From assembly GCF_000276665.1 (NCBI RefSeq), contig NW_004955465.1, positions 3,202,629 through 3,266,628 on the forward strand: a stretch of 64,000 nucleotides of DNA, in the 5' to 3' direction. Each line of letters opens with the position of its first letter. Position 1 is the first letter of the stretch. This document shows, piece by piece, positions 61,101-64,000 of this stretch. The translations under genes and the position numbers were made by a program. This stretch comes from Chinchilla lanigera (lineage: Eukaryota > Chordata > Mammalia > Rodentia > Chinchillidae). A model generated the notes under the pieces. The model saw only the letters and a program-made list of their open reading frames with translations. It ran no database searches and was not told where the DNA came from.

Positions 61101-62979
61101 TGGTTTTCAGCTGTCCCAGCATTTAGATGGTATGAGACCCGCATTTTTAGCTTCCATGGCTTTTCCCTCCTTCTTTATGGCTGCTGGCAGCATGTGCAAG
61201 GGGGGAAGGAGGCCAAACAGAAAAGTGTCGGAGGAGATGAGAAGCTGTGATAAGTAGATGCACCCTCGTATCAGAAAGAAGCACAGCAAAGCATGGCAGA
61301 CTTGGGGACTCCTGCGGCAGGAGCATTTGCCTGCATGGCTGGCAGAAGGCCGCCCCTTCCTGTTGCCCTGAGTGCTCCACTGAGCTGCCAGGGTGCACCT
61401 GAGAAGCTGAAGGCTCCTAACCTCGTGGCCTGTGTGGCTGCTGCCCTGTCACAGTCCCAGCACCAGCCAAGTCTGTTACCAGAGTCTGGGGTACTATGCT
61501 ATTCCCAGGGATCCTTTCCAGGTCTTGTCATCCTGAACAAAGAATTGGACAAGTAACGTCCAAAAGGTAGTGAGATTTTACATTTATTAAAGGTAGGAAA
61601 AGAAGTATGCTCCGTGGAGTGAGTGTAGGCCAATTAAACACAGGAAAAAAAGTACACTCTGCAGAGTGCAGAGCTGGCCACTGAAAGAGATTAGTGGCCA
61701 CATAGTTAGCGGCAGCTGTCTTTTGTATCCCCCAGTCTTACATCAGATCGAGGCTGTCCTATCAAAAACCTCCTTGCTTTTATGCCAGAAGAATTGAAGA
61801 TAGCGCTCTCTGGTTCCAGGGGCAGGATTTGGGTGCATGTCCTGCATCTCTGTGATTGACAAGTCACGCCCACTTGCACACCCAGTTAGCCATGCATTGA
61901 TCTCCTGCCTCAGCTCTGCATTAGCGAGGTAAAGTGGCTGCCCCAGGAAGGATGCACCCCTGAGGGGAATTGCTGAGACCTTAGCATAAGTGACAGCATG
62001 TGAGCAGAAATTGTTCTGAGAGAAAGTGCTTTGCTTCCACACATTCCTAAGTGATGGGTGCATGACCTGCTTCTTAGAGAGATCCCCTTACATATGGCAG
62101 CTTGTGGCCTTCCACTGATAAGGCTTCATCTGATGAGAATTTCTCTACTGTGTCCTGAGTTTGAGGCCTCACTGTCTTTCTCTTAGATAAATGTCCTCCT
62201 CTGTCAGTTTTACAAAAGCACATGTCCCCTGGGTTTCCCATTGCAGTGTCTTGCATTACCAGTGGCAATGCCAGTGTGGCCAGCATAAAATAACAAGCCA
62301 AGTAAATCCACTGGTGGTTATCAAGGACCAAAGCTTCTTGTCATTTATTGCCTTGATTAAAAATTCCCAGTGCCTCATAGACCTCACTTTAACACTTTGT
62401 GGATTTGTGAAGACCCATTTCTAACTGAAATCTAAATTGATTAAATTTTTGGTTTCATCAGAAATATTGTAAAATCAAACAGCCTTGAAATCTGTGAGCA
62501 ATAATACCCAGACAACTTTCTTACCCTATCAGAAAGCAAGCATGAATTGACTGTTGTCTGATTTGTCTGCTATCTCCCTTGTTATCTTTGATTATATGTT
62601 GGACATTGTTATCTTTAAAATTCTGTAGAAATAATAAGAGGTTCTGTCTCTCCAGAGAGGAGTTTGTTTCCCTCCATCAGCCTCACAGACACACACAAAT
62701 CTAATTTCATGCCTGTAGATGTTGTGGGTAACCCTAACAACTTAAAGCCCAGCCAAAGCCTATGTAGGGGTAGATTTACTTCCGCAAAATCTTTACTTTT
62801 GGATGCAGCCACTCTCCTGGTGATTCGTAAAGTCCATGGTGCCACTACACCCAAATAAGCTATTAAAAAAAACACAATATGGTATTTTAGACACCTATTT
62901 CAGATCAGCTGATACTCCTAAAGAAAAAGCAGAATTCCTTCTTTCTCTTCCAAATTTTGACTTAATAATTTTTTACTAT
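61101..62979. other. Intron 2, no recognised element
   Basis: Open frames of 60-106 codons on both strands without recognisable domains. Nothing else seen. Confidence 0.5.
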
Positions 62980-63072
62980 CCTTTTTTTTAGTGGGGGGTA
63001 CCAAGGATTAAACTCAGGACCTTGCGCTCACCGGGCAGGTGCTTGTGCTGCTGAACTATATCCCCAGCCCCT
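62980..63072 (-). mobile_element. ID SINE, minus strand
   Basis: A T tract, then TACCAAGGATTAAACTCAGG, TTGCGCTCACCGGGCAGGTG and GAACTATATCCCCAGCCCC. Confidence 0.88.
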
Positions 63073-63104
63073 TATCGTTTAACTCTGATGCTATTGGAAA
63101 GATC

Positions 63105-63288
63105 TTTTAAGCATGGAGCTGTAATCTCAGCATGCTGGAAGCCTGAAGCAGAAGCATTGCAAGTCTGAACTCAGTTTGATTAACTTAATGAAATACCAAA
63201 ATAAAAAGTAGAAAAGGGTTGGAGATGTAGCTCAGCTGAAAGGTCCTAGGTTCAGCCCTTCATATCTGCCACCAGAAAAAAAAAGAAT
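63105..63288 (+). mobile_element. B1-ID dimeric SINE
   Basis: GTAATCTCAGCATGCTGGAA, then the ID half (GGTTGGAGATGTAGCTCAGC, AAGGTCCTAGGTTCAGCCC) and an A tail. Confidence 0.8.
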
Positions 63289-63409
63289 CTTTTATATCTT
63301 CTCTTCATTTTTTAAGCTGTCTTCAGCAGGGCGATTAATCTGAATTACCTAGCCTATCATTTCTGGAAGAAAAATTCAAAGGCAAACTCTGCAAGACCCA
63401 GGTGACAAT

Positions 63410-63610
63410 TGCAATGGCTGTAGCAAGGTTTAAAGGTTGACTCCATACCAGGAATTTCATGCACTTAATCTCATCTCATACTCAAATAGCCCAGGAAGTG
63501 TCATTATTTCTGTTTCATGAATGAGAAAAGAGACTTAGAATGAATAAGTACCTCAGTCTTGCTCTCATAGGTACTAAGGGGTAGAGTTGGGATCTGGACC
63601 CAGCCCTGCT
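63410..63610 (+). mobile_element. MIR SINE relic
   Basis: CATGCACTTAATCTCATCTC, GTGTCATTATTTCTGTTTCA and TTGGGATCTGGACCCAGCCC lie in MIR order. Confidence 0.65.
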
Positions 63611-64000
63611 GGAAACCAATCACTCCCATCTCTAGACCTAGTTCTCCAGTAAGCCAAAGACCAGTGGTCCTGTGGCCTCTGGTGCACAGTTCCTCATGAT
63701 ATGAGGTGTCACATGTCCTCAGAATGCAAACAGGCATGATGCCTATTCATTTACAATGAATTTTCCTCTGGAGTCATGGTAGAAAGCAGAGTTGGTATTA
63801 TTTCTTTTGTCCAAAATGCTCTCCCATATGTTCCTGGCATGTGGCTGAGAAGCCAGGGGTTCATGCCATGTGCAAGCCTGACTGGTGAAAGGGAACCACC
63901 CCAAGTTCCCCTGTAGCTTCCCAAGGGCTTCACCCAGCTGCCAGTGCGTTCTTCTATGGCTTCTGCTTCCTCCAACCTCCCCTAGCATTCAGTTCCCGCA

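Larger units (their letters stand above)
49664..64000 (+). other. NEDD9: NEDD9 intron 2, 5' part (runs off the window)
   Basis: Starts with a consensus donor (GTAAGT). I looked for the next NEDD9 exon, which should begin near VITPVRTG and carry YDIPP motifs, and saw no match. The intron is therefore at least 14.3 kb. If exon 2 is not spliced, the frame continues V-S-D and stops at TAA 49673-49675. Confidence 0.8.

Noticed and set aside
49676..64000. NEDD9 exon 3
   Set aside because: No coding sequence resembling the next residues or YDIPP motifs was seen, so intron 2 must extend past the window.
1..64000. Prokaryotic or phage systems, CRISPR arrays, operons
   Set aside because: Spliced gene structure, SINEs, LTRs and CpG depletion show mammalian nuclear DNA throughout.

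Overview
The window is vertebrate nuclear DNA, almost entirely non-coding. It carries the start of one recognisable protein gene, NEDD9 (HEF1/CAS-L), on the + strand. The repeats point to a placental mammal and to a rodent outside the mouse/rat group. There are many dimeric SINEs made of a B1 (7SL-derived) half followed by an ID (tRNA-Ala-derived) half, free ID elements, B1 monomers, MaLR-type LTRs, and ancient MIR, L2, MER20 and MER5-like fossils. B1-ID dimers are typical of squirrel-related and some other non-muroid rodents. A squirrel-like or beaver-like animal is my best guess; the species cannot be fixed from the sequence.

Layout. Positions 1 to about 31,390 lie upstream of the proximal NEDD9 promoter and contain no exon that I can support. 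They hold SINEs, MIR/L2 relics, CA/TG microsatellites, an ERV1-like LTR promoter on the minus strand (about 6.9-7.5 kb), a MaLR LTR (17.8-18.2 kb) and a hAT-like relic (26.8-27.0 kb). A CpG-rich promoter lies at about 31.3-31.9 kb, with a GC box, a CCAAT box and an octamer, followed by the first coding exon (four codons, 31537-31548). Intron 1 runs for 17.7 kb (31549-49219). It contains a MER20 element, a MaLR LTR, SINEs and an antisense gene-like fragment with an open frame and poly(A) signal (about 40757-41006). Exon 2 (49220-49663) encodes the SH3 domain and the first four YQVP motifs. Intron 2 runs off the right edge; I found no further NEDD9 exon up to 64,000.

Function. The two exons join in frame to give residues 1-152 of a docking protein of about 834 residues that works in focal-adhesion, integrin and antigen-receptor signalling and at the centrosome. 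The SH3 domain binds FAK/PYK2 and similar partners. The YxxP tyrosines are Src-family substrates that recruit Crk. The rest of the substrate domain, the serine-rich bundle and the C-terminal dimerisation/FAT-like domain must be encoded beyond this window.

No prokaryotic features, CRISPR arrays, operons or new multi-gene system were seen. The most unusual items are a compact LTR promoter with three CCAAT boxes, a duplicated microsatellite cassette at 7.3 and 9.2 kb, two striking perfect hairpins (24.2 and 54.9 kb), and the unidentified antisense open fragment in intron 1. Repeat family names were assigned from memory of consensus sequences and their borders are approximate.
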